NCBI RefSeq assembly: GCF_027853965.1
Contig: NZ_JAQGLB010000014.1
Location: 1 to 64,000, forward strand
DNA length: 64,000 nucleotides
Direction: 5' to 3'
From: Saccharopolyspora indica
GTDB lineage: Bacteria > Actinomycetota > Actinomycetes > Mycobacteriales > Pseudonocardiaceae
Shown piece by piece: positions 56,272 through 63,135 of the stretch. Numbering within the stretch: the first letter of the stretch is position 1; every line of letters starts with the position of its first letter. A program made the translations under genes and the position numbers. Under the pieces are notes generated by a model that saw only the letters and a program-made list of their open reading frames with translations, was not told where the DNA came from and did no database searches.

Positions 56272-56372
56272 TTCGCGGCTCGGTTCGGTGAGTCTCGCTG
56301 CGCGGCGGTGACTGTTGCGAGTCGGCTACCGGCTCGGGCATCGGCCGTGGTGAGAAGGGCTCAGCACGCGAA

Positions 56373-56410
56373 CTGCTTGGCCCGGCGATCTGTTTCGCCG
56401 GGCCAAGCAG
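56373..56410. terminator. Bidirectional terminator between GEQNAV genes
   Basis: A perfect 16-bp stem (56373-56388 with 56395-56410) and a 6-nt loop between two convergent paralogous genes. Confidence 0.88.
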
Positions 56411-56451
56411 TCATTACCACTGTGCTGACTCAGTGGCGGTCAGGAACGACC

Positions 56452-56742
56452 TCAGTCCTCGTCGTTCTCGTACGCACCGGCGTTCTGCTCCTGCCCGGTG
56501 TAGCTCGCGTTGGTCTGGTCGACCACGGGCACCGCGTTCTGCTCGCCGCCGCTACCGACGTGGAACTGGTAGATCGGGGAGTAGTTGGTGTTCGCCTGCT
56601 CGGTGCTGGCGCCCTGGTCCTGGTCCTGGACCTGGGTCTGGTCGTCGCTGTAGTCACCGTGGGCGAGCGCCATGGCCGGGGCGCCGAGCATGATCGGCAG
56701 GCCGAGGGCAGTAGCAGCAATGGCGCGCTTGACAGAACGCAT
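56452..56742 (-). CDS. Small secreted Gln/Asp-rich protein (GEQNAV pair, member 2)
   Basis: A 96-residue protein with signal peptide MRSVKRAIAATALGLPIMLG to ALA, an acidic repeat (DDQTQVQDQDQG), and SPIYQFHVGSGGEQNAVPVV followed by DQTN. It is the paralogue of the gene at 55975, in convergent orientation. It has no cysteines. AGGAAAGG precedes ATG at 56742. Its function is unknown. Confidence 0.7.
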   Translation of the reverse strand: MRSVKRAIAATALGLPIMLGAPAMALAHGDYSDDQTQVQDQDQGASTEQANTNYSPIYQFHVGSGGEQNAVPVVDQTNASYTGQEQNAGAYENDED

Positions 56743-57426
56743 ATCAGTAAAACCTTTCCTGCAGAAATGCTGAATGGTGGCGGGTGAAAACCGCGCGGCA
56801 ATGCGGTGGCACTGATCGCGCGGCTCCTGGGTTGGGATTCGAGAAATCCCGCAGGCGGCGGGATCACTCAAAACATTAGCGCCTCGTGATCCAGGTGCAA
56901 CCCGGAAATAACTCCTCTCACCTCATGTGGTGATCGAGAAGCGGGATATTCCAGTGGTCATTTCGCGGTGATTACCGCCGTCCGAGGAGGGATGCTGGCG
57001 GTCCGCAGTCGCTGCCCGCGAAAAATCCGCCCCGCGTTCAGGCGATCGAAAATCCGTCACCGTGCTGGTGGGCGGGGTGATCACCGTGCGTCAACCGGGT
57101 GCGATGTGCATTCGATTTGCGTCCCGAAAGCTTCCGAAGCCGATTCGCGAATCCCTGGCCGGATTCCTCCCCGATCCCGCTATCGGGGTAGATTTGATCA
57201 CCGGTTGTCGTTCCGGGCGCGGGATCCGCCGCTGGATCGGGTTGGTCGTCGTGCTCCTGGATGACGGACGGCGTCGGTCGGTCCGGCTGATTCTCGGCGG
57301 TGAGTTGCGATCACCGGATCGGGGCCGCTCGATCGGTGATCGTTTCTTGCTCACCCGGAGAGATCGTCTGCGGTGCGGTAGAGAAGAAAAGGGTTTCTTT
57401 TCCGCTCGGACGGAGGATGACGCGAA
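56743..57426. other. Gene-poor stretch with a near-palindrome upstream of the SSI gene
   Basis: No convincing gene is seen in these 684 bp; open frames such as 57062-57490 lack domains or ribosome sites. GTGATC/GATCACC words recur. At 57308-57342 CGATCACCGGATCG and CGATCGGTGATCG form a near-perfect inverted repeat 85 bp before the protease inhibitor gene, a candidate operator. Confidence 0.45.
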
Positions 57427-57819
57427 ATGTCCGAAATTCGGTTGCTCGGCCGGGCCGCAGCGGGTGTGGCGTGCGCGGTGGCAGTGCTGATCCCCGGGGC
57501 CGCCGCGGCCGCCGGCGAGCAGAGCACGGTGACGCTGTCGGTCACCGAGACCAACCAGCAGACCAGGTCGGTGACGCTGAACTGCGATCCGGTCGGCGGC
57601 GACCACCCGCAGGCGGGCGCGGCGTGCCACCAGCTCCAGCTCGTCGACGGGAACTTCCAGCGCCTGGACGCGCGCACCGCGAGCAACTGCACGAAGGACC
57701 GCCGGGCCGTCAGCGCGGAGGCGAAGGGCAACTGGCGGGGGAAGCCGGTGGAATTCCGGCTCACGGCGGCGAACTCGTGCTCGCTCAAGGCGCGCACCGG
57801 CGCGCTGTTCGACTTCTGA
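57427..57819 (+). CDS. Subtilisin-inhibitor-like (SSI) secreted protease inhibitor
   Basis: A 130-residue secreted protein with a signal peptide (about 1-29) and the SSI fold. The four conserved cysteines are Cys53, Cys67, Cys88 and Cys118, and the end TGALFDF corresponds to the family TGxVFxF. The reactive loop after Cys88 reads CTKDRRAV; by alignment with SSI the P1 residue is Lys90, predicting inhibition of trypsin-like proteases more than subtilisin. ATG at 57427 has GGAGG upstream. SSI proteins are usually secreted during development. Confidence 0.88.
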   Translation: MSEIRLLGRAAAGVACAVAVLIPGAAAAAGEQSTVTLSVTETNQQTRSVTLNCDPVGGDHPQAGAACHQLQLVDGNFQRLDARTASNCTKDRRAVSAEAKGNWRGKPVEFRLTAANSCSLKARTGALFDF

Positions 57820-57974
57820 CCGACGCAATCCCCAGGCTTGCCGCGAACGGCAAGGAACGAGGCGTGAAAGCCGCCGTCCCGTGGGCCCCCCTCGCGCACT
57901 CCACGGGCCGGAGCCAAGGCGGGTTCCAGCGCCGGGCGTGACTCGGCCCGGCGAGCTGCCTGCGTCCCGTTCTC

Positions 57975-58002
57975 GGTGGCTCCACCGCGAGGTGGAGCCA
58001 CC
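57975..58002 (+). terminator. Hairpin downstream of the SSI gene
   Basis: Perfect 12-bp arms GGTGGCTCCACC and GGTGGAGCCACC with the stable tetraloop GCGA, about 155 bp after the SSI stop. Confidence 0.7.
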
Positions 58003-58049
58003 ACCACTCGTCGTTCCCGGTGCGGTGGTGAGAGGAGAAGAGCCCGGTC

Positions 58050-58100
58050 ACAACGCGAATCGGGGAGCAGATCCGTGGTCTGCTCCCCGATTCGCGTTGT
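58050..58100. terminator. Long terminator between SSI and the leftward secreted-protein gene
   Basis: A perfect 22-bp stem (58050-58071 with 58079-58100) and a 7-nt loop, 9 bp past the stop of the leftward gene at 58110. Confidence 0.9.
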
Positions 58101-58109
58101 CGTGCTGGA

Positions 58110-58505
58110 TCAGCAGCGGCCGGTCAGCACCCGGTCGACGACGACAGCGCCGCCGCTGGTGACGACGAGCCGGGAATCCCGGCCGTTGTCGATGCTGATG
58201 GCGTTGACGGACGTTCCGCTGCCGGTGACCTCGCCCGCCGCGCGCTCGGTCCCGTCCACTGCGACCGAATAGCCGACCCGCTGATCGTCCCTGGCCGTGC
58301 TGTGCATCTTCAGCTCGACCGTCGGGTAGGTCTGCCTCAAGTGCTCCGGGATGAGCGGTGAGTCGAGGCGCAGGCACTGCACCTGGCCCACCTCGACGTG
58401 CAGCGGTGGTCCGACGGGCCCGGTCGTTGCGGCGAACGCCGAGCCGCCGGCGGTCAGCGCTCCCAACGCGGCCAGCAAGACTGCTGCCTCGCGGCGAATT
58501 CCCAT
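58110..58505 (-). CDS. Small secreted protein of unknown function
   Basis: A 131-residue protein with signal peptide (REAAVLLAALGALTAGGSAF-A). The mature chain has beta-rich segments (GQVQCLRLDSPLIP, TVELKMHSTARDDQRVGYSV, SRLVVTSGGAVVVDRVLTG) and two cysteines, near the start and at the very end (GRC), that could pair. No family is recognised. The GGCAGATC ribosome region before the ATG contains GAGG. It is divergent from the Gly/Asn-rich gene at 58940 across a 434-bp gap. Confidence 0.68.
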   Translation of the reverse strand: MGIRREAAVLLAALGALTAGGSAFAATTGPVGPPLHVEVGQVQCLRLDSPLIPEHLRQTYPTVELKMHSTARDDQRVGYSVAVDGTERAAGEVTGSGTSVNAISIDNGRDSRLVVTSGGAVVVDRVLTGRC

Positions 58506-58633
58506 GATCTGCCTCCTCGCAGTACGTCCGTGCCGGGATCGCTAACGAACGCTAGGGGCGCTCCGCCCGGCGCGCACGGCGAAATCGTTCGAGCTGCGTT
58601 CGCGCGAAAACCCTTGACCGAGGTGGATTTCCC

Positions 58634-58673
58634 CGTGATCCGTTCTTGATCGTTTCGTGATCGGGCGCGATCT
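58634..58673 (+). promoter_or_regulatory. Phased CGTGATC direct repeats
   Basis: CGTGATC (58634), CTTGATC (58645), CGTGATC (58656) and GCGATCT (58667) lie exactly 11 bp apart, with another TGATC at 58681. The 7+4 layout is that of OmpR/PhoP/SARP-type binding sites, with a word unlike the TCGAGNN boxes of the polyketide cluster. The 434-bp gap 58506-58939 holds no gene. Confidence 0.55.
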
Positions 58674-58939
58674 TACTTCGTGATCTTTGTTGCGGCAGGC
58701 GGGTTTCTTCATCTGATCAGTTAACTCGTGCTCGCGAAAAGCGATGCGTTGAACGACGCAGGGTGATCGCGCAGCCGCCCGGGTGGCGACTGGTCCTCTT
58801 TGGTGTGGCAGGCAATGCGGAGCGGGCTGAATCGATGGCAACGTATGTCGTGCCGGTCGGCGCACCCCCCAAATCCCGGAAAAGCCCCGGGAATACTGCC
58901 GATCCGGTGATGATCAGATCATGGATGGGAGTCAAAGGA

Positions 58940-59218
58940 ATGCGTACTTCGCTTCGTCTTATCGGTGTCACCGCTGCCTGCGCCGCTGCCCTCGCCATCG
59001 GTTCGCCGGCGTTCGCTGGTGGGCACGGAAAGGACCACGGCGACAACGCGTCGTCCGAGGCCGTCGGCGGCAGCGGCCAGGGCGGCAACGGTGGTGTGGG
59101 TGTGAACGTTCTCAGCGGTCTGAGCGTCCTGTCGAGCGGTGACGGCGGGAACGCCTCGGCCGGTAACGGTGGCGCGGGTGTCGGCGGCGACGCCTCCTCC
59201 ATCGCGGGCAACGACTGA
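58940..59218 (+). CDS. Secreted Gly/Asn-rich protein, Cys-less family member
   Basis: A 92-residue protein: signal peptide MRTSLRLIGVTAACAAALAI to FAG, then Gly/Asn/Ser-rich sequence with GGNGGVGVNVLSGLSVL and GNASAGNGGAGVGGDASS. It aligns with the two proteins at 59498 and 60226 (GGNGGxxGxNV...GNGG) but lacks their two cysteines. ATG at 58940 has only a close AAAGGA; ATG at 58925 in the same frame is possible. A hairpin follows. The GGNGG repeats recall PGRS-type sequence; the function is unknown. Confidence 0.65.
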   Translation: MRTSLRLIGVTAACAAALAIGSPAFAGGHGKDHGDNASSEAVGGSGQGGNGGVGVNVLSGLSVLSSGDGGNASAGNGGAGVGGDASSIAGND

Positions 59219-59250
59219 CGCTGGCGGACATCGTCCTGGCGTCCGGTTGA

Positions 59251-59291
59251 CGAGATGTGCCGATCCGCTCCGCGCGGGTCGGCACATCTCG
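59251..59291 (+). terminator. Terminator after the Cys-less Gly/Asn-rich gene
   Basis: Perfect 13-bp arms CGAGATGTGCCGA (59251-59263) and TCGGCACATCTCG (59279-59291), followed by CTTTTCC, a classical intrinsic terminator. Confidence 0.88.
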
Positions 59292-59497
59292 CTTTTCCTG
59301 AAGCTCCTTGCGGTTTCGTTGCGGTGGCAAGGAAGATCGTTCGCTCCTACGGGTGATCGGCGCTGCGCGTCGCATGTCGATGTGCTTGTCCTGCGCGCTC
59401 CGGTGGGAAGGTCCACGCGTCGGTTCAGGTGGTTCCCGCGCCGAAGAGGTGCGGAGGGCCTGACGGCACGGGTCCCCAATTCGATTGGAGTCATGCA

Positions 59498-59815
59498 GTG
59501 CGCAGTTCTGTGCGTGTCCTGTTCGCCGGTCTCTCCGCTGCCGGAGTGCTCGTCCTCGCGGCGTCCCCGGCCTTCGCGGCGAAGAAGGACAAGGAGTCCG
59601 ACGACGACTCCACGGTCACCGCGGCCGCCGAAGGCGGCAACGGCGGTCACGCGGGCAACGGTGGCTTCGGCATCAACGTCTGCCCGGCGATCGGTGTGCT
59701 GGCCCCGGCTTCTGCCGAGTGCGGCGCGGGCAACGGCGGCAGCGCCAACGGTGGCGACGCCGACGCCTACGCCGAGGACGACAGCAAGGACAGGGTGTAC
59801 AAGCGCGGCAAGTGA
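59498..59815 (+). CDS. Secreted Gly/Asn-rich protein with C-x12-C loop (member A)
   Basis: A 105-residue protein: signal peptide (VRVLFAGLSAAGVLVLAASP-AFA), acidic Lys/Asp stretch DKESDDDSTVTAAAEGG, then GGHAGNGGFGINVCPAIGVL, a second Cys 13 residues after the first, and GAGNGGSANGGDADAYAEDD. It is highly similar to the leftward gene at 60226 (shared DDDSTVTAAA, NGGFG, NVCPAIG). GTG at 59498 has TTGGAG upstream. Two cysteines separated by 12 residues probably form a small disulfide loop. Confidence 0.72.
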   Translation: MRSSVRVLFAGLSAAGVLVLAASPAFAAKKDKESDDDSTVTAAAEGGNGGHAGNGGFGINVCPAIGVLAPASAECGAGNGGSANGGDADAYAEDDSKDRVYKRGK

Positions 59816-59868
59816 GCGTTGCGACCCGGGTGCTGGTTCGCACTGTCCGCACCGGGCTCCGCAGCGGA

Positions 59869-59903
59869 AATGGGTCGGCCTCCCGTTGGGAAGCCGACCC
59901 ATT
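59869..59903. terminator. Terminator between convergent Gly/Asn-rich genes
   Basis: Arms AATGGGTCGGC (59869-59879) and GCCGACCCATT (59893-59903) form a perfect 11-bp stem with a 13-nt loop, between convergent genes. Confidence 0.8.
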
Positions 59904-59932
59904 CTCGTGTCGGGGCGCGGGAGTTCCGCGGT

Positions 59933-60229
59933 TCAGTCGTTCTCGTCGCCGCTGTGGGCGGAGCTCGACTCGGAGCCGTCCGCGCTCGTGCCGTTCGCCC
60001 CGCCCTCGCACTGGATCGTGATCGGGTTGCTGGACGAGATCAGCCGGCAGATGCCGAGCCCGCCGCCTTCTTCGCCGGGGCTGCCCGCGGTGCCGCGCTT
60101 GGCGTCGGCGGAAGACTCGGCGAGGCCATCAGGAGCGATGACGAGGCTCGGAGCGATCACACCGAGACCCAGCACAGCGGCGCTGCCGAGCAGGCGGAAT
60201 GCAGTGGTTGCTCGCACGGGGAAGCTCAC
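59933..60229 (-). CDS. Secreted small protein with C-x12-C loop (member C)
   Basis: A 98-residue protein with a signal peptide (about 1-38, AVLGLGVIAPSLVIAPDGLA). The mature part contains GGGLGICRLISSSNPITIQC, the same 12-residue spacing between cysteines as its neighbours, then GGANGTSADGS and an acidic Ser-rich tail. Its GTG overlaps the upstream gene stop (GTGA), so the two are translationally coupled. It is a divergent member of the local family. Confidence 0.68.
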   Translation of the reverse strand: MSFPVRATTAFRLLGSAAVLGLGVIAPSLVIAPDGLAESSADAKRGTAGSPGEEGGGLGICRLISSSNPITIQCEGGANGTSADGSESSSAHSGDEND

Positions 60230-60534
60230 TCTTCCTCTTCTTCGTCGCGGCTGTCGTCCTCGGCGTAGGCGTCCGCGTAGCCGCCGTCGGCGCTGCCGCC
60301 GTTGCCCGCGCCGCAGCTGGCCTCGGCCTTGGCGAGCAGGCCGATCGCCGGGCAGACGTTGGCGCCGAAGCCGCCGTTGCCCGCGTGGCCGCCGTTGCCG
60401 CCCTGGGCAGCCGCGGTGACGGTCGAGTCGTCGTCGGACTTCTTGTCCTTCGCGGCGAGCGCCGGGCTGGCGCCCATCGCGAGCAGCCCGGTGGCGGCTG
60501 CGCCTGCGAGGAGGACACGAATCGTGGTGCGCAC
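60226..60534 (-). CDS. Secreted Gly/Asn-rich protein with C-x12-C loop (member B)
   Basis: A 102-residue close paralogue of member A: signal peptide (RTTIRVLLAGAAATGLLAMG to ALA), DDDSTVTAAAQGGNGGHAGN, then FGANVCPAIGLLAKAEASC and GAGNGGSADGGYADAYAEDD, ending with a run of Glu. GTG at 60534 has GGAG 8 nt upstream. It is the first gene of a two-gene leftward operon with member C. Confidence 0.72.
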   Translation of the reverse strand: MRTTIRVLLAGAAATGLLAMGASPALAAKDKKSDDDSTVTAAAQGGNGGHAGNGGFGANVCPAIGLLAKAEASCGAGNGGSADGGYADAYAEDDSRDEEEEE

Positions 60535-60718
60535 TTCGGAAACTCCGATCTGACTGAGTGCCGTTCGGTGTCGAACCGGCCGGGAGTCCCGGCTTCCGGG
60601 CCTGGCCGCGTGAGACGCGGACAACCTTCCACCGGCGCGATCGAGCGCCCGGCCAACACGCCGGTGCGCGTTGGCCGACCACACTTTCGTTTACCTGGTC
60701 GCGCTATGCGTAGCGGGC

Positions 60719-61018
60719 TCAGCCCCCGGCCATGGCGCCGACGATCAAGTACGGCTCCGCGCCGGTGGCGACCTCCGTCGGGAGCGGGGCGTCCGGTGAT
60801 TCGTGCGAGAGGTCCTGCTCGCAGGCGAAGAAGCGGATGAACGCGCGGCGCTGCTTGGTCTCGCGATCGCGAACGGCGCCGCGCAGCACGGGATATCGCG
60901 ATTCCAGTGCGTCGAGCACCGTGCGCTGCGTCGGTCGCCCGTCGACGTCCAGGACGACCTCGCGGTCGGTGATCCCGGCCAGCGTGCGCAGGTGGTTGGG
61001 GAGCCGGACGCGGATCAT
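60719..61018 (-). CDS. MoaD/ThiS-family ubiquitin-like protein
   Basis: A 99-residue beta-grasp protein: [20 protein letters not shown] at the start, [15 protein letters not shown], and a C-terminal Gly-Gly (AMAGG) needed for thiocarboxylate or adenylate formation. The length is slightly above typical MoaD. Its ATG overlaps the stop of the BNR-repeat gene (ATGA). This pair recurs in actinobacteria and may not be part of molybdopterin synthesis; no other moa gene is near. Confidence 0.85.
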   Translation of the reverse strand: MIRVRLPNHLRTLAGITDREVVLDVDGRPTQRTVLDALESRYPVLRGAVRDRETKQRRAFIRFFACEQDLSHESPDAPLPTEVATGAEPYLIVGAMAGG

Positions 61019-62130
61019 GGCAGCGTTTGCACCTCCACGGAGAGCACCGACGGCAGGTCGCGGACGATCGGCCGCCAGCTGTCGCCGGCATCGGCCGAGG
61101 CGTAGACCTGGCCGCCGGTGGTGCCGAAGTAGACACCGCACTCGTCGAGCGAGTCGACCGCCATCGCATCGCGGAGAACGTTGACGTAGCAATGGCTTTG
61201 CGGCAGCCCGTCGGTCAGCGGCTCCCACTCGCCGCCGCCGGTCCGGCTGCGGTACACGCGCAGCTTGCCCTCCGGCGGGTAGTGCTGCTCGTCGCTCTTG
61301 ATCGGCACCACGTAGACGGTGTCCGGCTCGTGCGCGTGCACGTCGATCGGGAAGCCGAAGTCGGTGGGCAGATCGCCGCTGATCTCGTACCAGGACTCCC
61401 CGGCGTCATCGCTGCGCATCACGTCCCAGTGCTTCTGCATGAACAGCACGTCCGGGCGCTCGCGGTGCACGGCGAGGCGGTGCACGCAGTGGCCGACCTC
61501 GGCATCCGGGGACGGGATGCCCTCCGAGCGCAGGCCGCGGTTGATCGGCTTCCAGGTCCGGCCGCCGTCATCGGTGCGGAAGGCACCCGCCGCGGAGATG
61601 GCGGTGTAGAAGCGGTTCGCGTCGTCCGGCGCCTGGATGATCGTGTGCAGGCACATGCCGCCTGCGCCCGGCTGCCAGCCGGAGGCCGATCCGTGCTGCC
61701 GCAGGCCGGGCAGCTCGTGCCAGCTCTGACCGCCGTCGGTGGTGCGGAACAGGGCGGCGTCCTCGGCGCCGGCGTAGGCGGTGTCCGGATCGGTGGGCGA
61801 CGGTTCGAGGTGCCAGATGCGGGTGAACTTCCACGGCTGCTGGCTGCCGTCGAACCACTGGTGGGTGCCGGGCGTTCCTTCGTAGGAGAAGTGGTTGTCG
61901 ACCGGCTGCCAGCTCCGGCCGCCGTCGTCGGAGCGCTGGATCTGCTGGCCGAACCAGCCCAGCGACATCGCGGCGTAGAGCCGGTCGGGGTCGGCGGGGG
62001 AGCCCTTGAGGTGGTAGAGCTCCCAGCCGCCGAAGTGCGGACCGCTGATGTCCCACTCCCGCCGCTTGCCGTCCGCGGTCAGGATGAACGCACCCTTGCG
62101 GGTGCCCACGAGTACTCGGACGCGACTCAT
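61015..62130 (-). CDS. BNR-repeat beta-propeller protein (exo-alpha-sialidase-like)
   Basis: A 371-residue soluble propeller without signal peptide. BNR/Asp-box repeats SxDxGxxW are visible several times: [44 protein letters not shown] and [11 protein letters not shown]. Annotated relatives are called exo-alpha-sialidase or glycosyl hydrolase, but the sialidase arginine triad is not evident. The stop overlaps the MoaD-like gene. A cytosolic role in sulfur or cofactor chemistry with its partner is possible but unproven. Confidence 0.85.
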   Translation of the reverse strand: MSRVRVLVGTRKGAFILTADGKRREWDISGPHFGGWELYHLKGSPADPDRLYAAMSLGWFGQQIQRSDDGGRSWQPVDNHFSYEGTPGTHQWFDGSQQPWKFTRIWHLEPSPTDPDTAYAGAEDAALFRTTDGGQSWHELPGLRQHGSASGWQPGAGGMCLHTIIQAPDDANRFYTAISAAGAFRTDDGGRTWKPINRGLRSEGIPSPDAEVGHCVHRLAVHRERPDVLFMQKHWDVMRSDDAGESWYEISGDLPTDFGFPIDVHAHEPDTVYVVPIKSDEQHYPPEGKLRVYRSRTGGGEWEPLTDGLPQSHCYVNVLRDAMAVDSLDECGVYFGTTGGQVYASADAGDSWRPIVRDLPSVLSVEVQTLP

Positions 62131-62277
62131 CGCTAGCTCCCTGGAAGCTCGTCGGCCCGAACGGTTCGGATCGATCAGACCGCTCGGGGGTACTGTCTAC
62201 TCCGTTCGCGCGCATCTCGCGCGGTCGTTCCGCCCAGGTAGACCTGCTCCGGGTGCGTTTCTCATCGCTCTCCGTCG

Positions 62278-62354
62278 TTGTCAGACAAGTCGGCCGTGAT
62301 GTGCCGCATACCTGTTTGACTGCTGGGAGAGGCCTCTCCTAACTTGTCTGACAA
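62278..62354 (+). promoter_or_regulatory. Promoter with two GntR/FadR-type operators
   Basis: The 11-bp palindromes TTGTCAGACAA (62278-62288) and TTGTCTGACAA (62344-62354) both fit the FadR-type consensus TnGTnnnACnA. Between them lie TTGACT (62316-62321) and TAACTT (62340-62345) with an 18-nt spacer; the second operator overlaps the -10. The spacer itself holds a 14-bp perfect palindrome (GGAGAGGCCTCTCC, 62326-62339). Confidence 0.75.
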
Positions 62355-62371
62355 CAGCGAGGGAGTTCGGC

Positions 62372-63109
62372 ATGGCGGCCAGGCGTCCGCAGCGGCGACC
62401 GGTCGTGGAGCTCTACGAGCGGATCGTCGAGGCGATCCGGCGGGGGACCTACCCGCCGGGCTCGACGCTGCCCGCCGAACCGGAGCTCGCCGCCGACCTC
62501 GGGGTGAGCAGGCCTGCGCTGCGCGAAGCGCTGATCCTGCTGCAGGAGGACGGGGTGATCACCGTCCGGCGCGGCGTCGGGCGCACCGTCAACGCCCGCC
62601 CGGCCCGGCGCGGGTTCGAGCGGCTGCAACCGGTCGAGCAGCTGCTCGGCGGGGACGGCGTGGTGGTCCGGCCGCTGGTCCGGGCGGTGGAGGAGCCGAC
62701 CGACCTGGTCATGCAGCACCTGCCGGTCCCGGGGCGCTGCGAGATCAGGTTCTGGGAGAGCGCCGTCGCCGTCGACGGGGTGCCGAGCTGCCTGGTGGAG
62801 GAGTGGTGCGTGCCCGATGCGGCGCTGGCCGCCGTCGACCCGGCCCTGCCCGGCGCGCTGATCGCCGCCGGTGCGCAACCGCGCACGATGCTGCACGCGG
62901 TCACCGCCCTGCACCTGCCGCTCAGCGGCACGAGCTCGCTGACGGCGACCGTGCTCGGACGGCGTCGCGGCGAGGTCCTGGGACGGTCGGCGGACACCCC
63001 GGTCGTGCTGATCACCCAGGTCGTGTCGGTGGAGAGCACTCCGCTGATCGCGGCGAAGTACGCGCTGCCCAGCGGCGCGCCGGGCATCCCGGTGCGCCAG
63101 TCCCGATGA
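62372..63109 (+). CDS. GntR-family regulator with UTRA-like C-terminal domain
   Basis: A 245-residue regulator. The winged helix (about residues 10-80) has LPAEPELAADLGVSRPALRE and VRRGVGRTVNAR; the rest is a UTRA-like effector domain (WCVPDAALAAVDPALPGALI, VVLITQVVSVES). ATG at 62372 follows GCGAGGGAG. Two TTGTC-N-GACAA operators sit in its promoter, so it is probably autoregulated. It overlaps a possible ATGA start of the nucleoside hydrolase, so its ligand may be a nucleoside. Confidence 0.86.
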   Translation: MAARRPQRRPVVELYERIVEAIRRGTYPPGSTLPAEPELAADLGVSRPALREALILLQEDGVITVRRGVGRTVNARPARRGFERLQPVEQLLGGDGVVVRPLVRAVEEPTDLVMQHLPVPGRCEIRFWESAVAVDGVPSCLVEEWCVPDAALAAVDPALPGALIAAGAQPRTMLHAVTALHLPLSGTSSLTATVLGRRRGEVLGRSADTPVVLITQVVSVESTPLIAAKYALPSGAPGIPVRQSR

Positions 63110-63135
63110 CCCGAAGCAGAAAGGCGCGGCAACCG

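Noticed and set aside
57062..57490. Possible gene of about 142 residues upstream of the SSI gene
   Set aside because: No domain, poor ribosome site, and it overlaps the well-supported SSI gene in another frame.
55192..60534. Small secreted proteins as chaplins or rodlins
   Set aside because: The chaplin core around its two cysteines and the rodlin pattern are not present; only general size, secretion and Gly/Asn richness agree.
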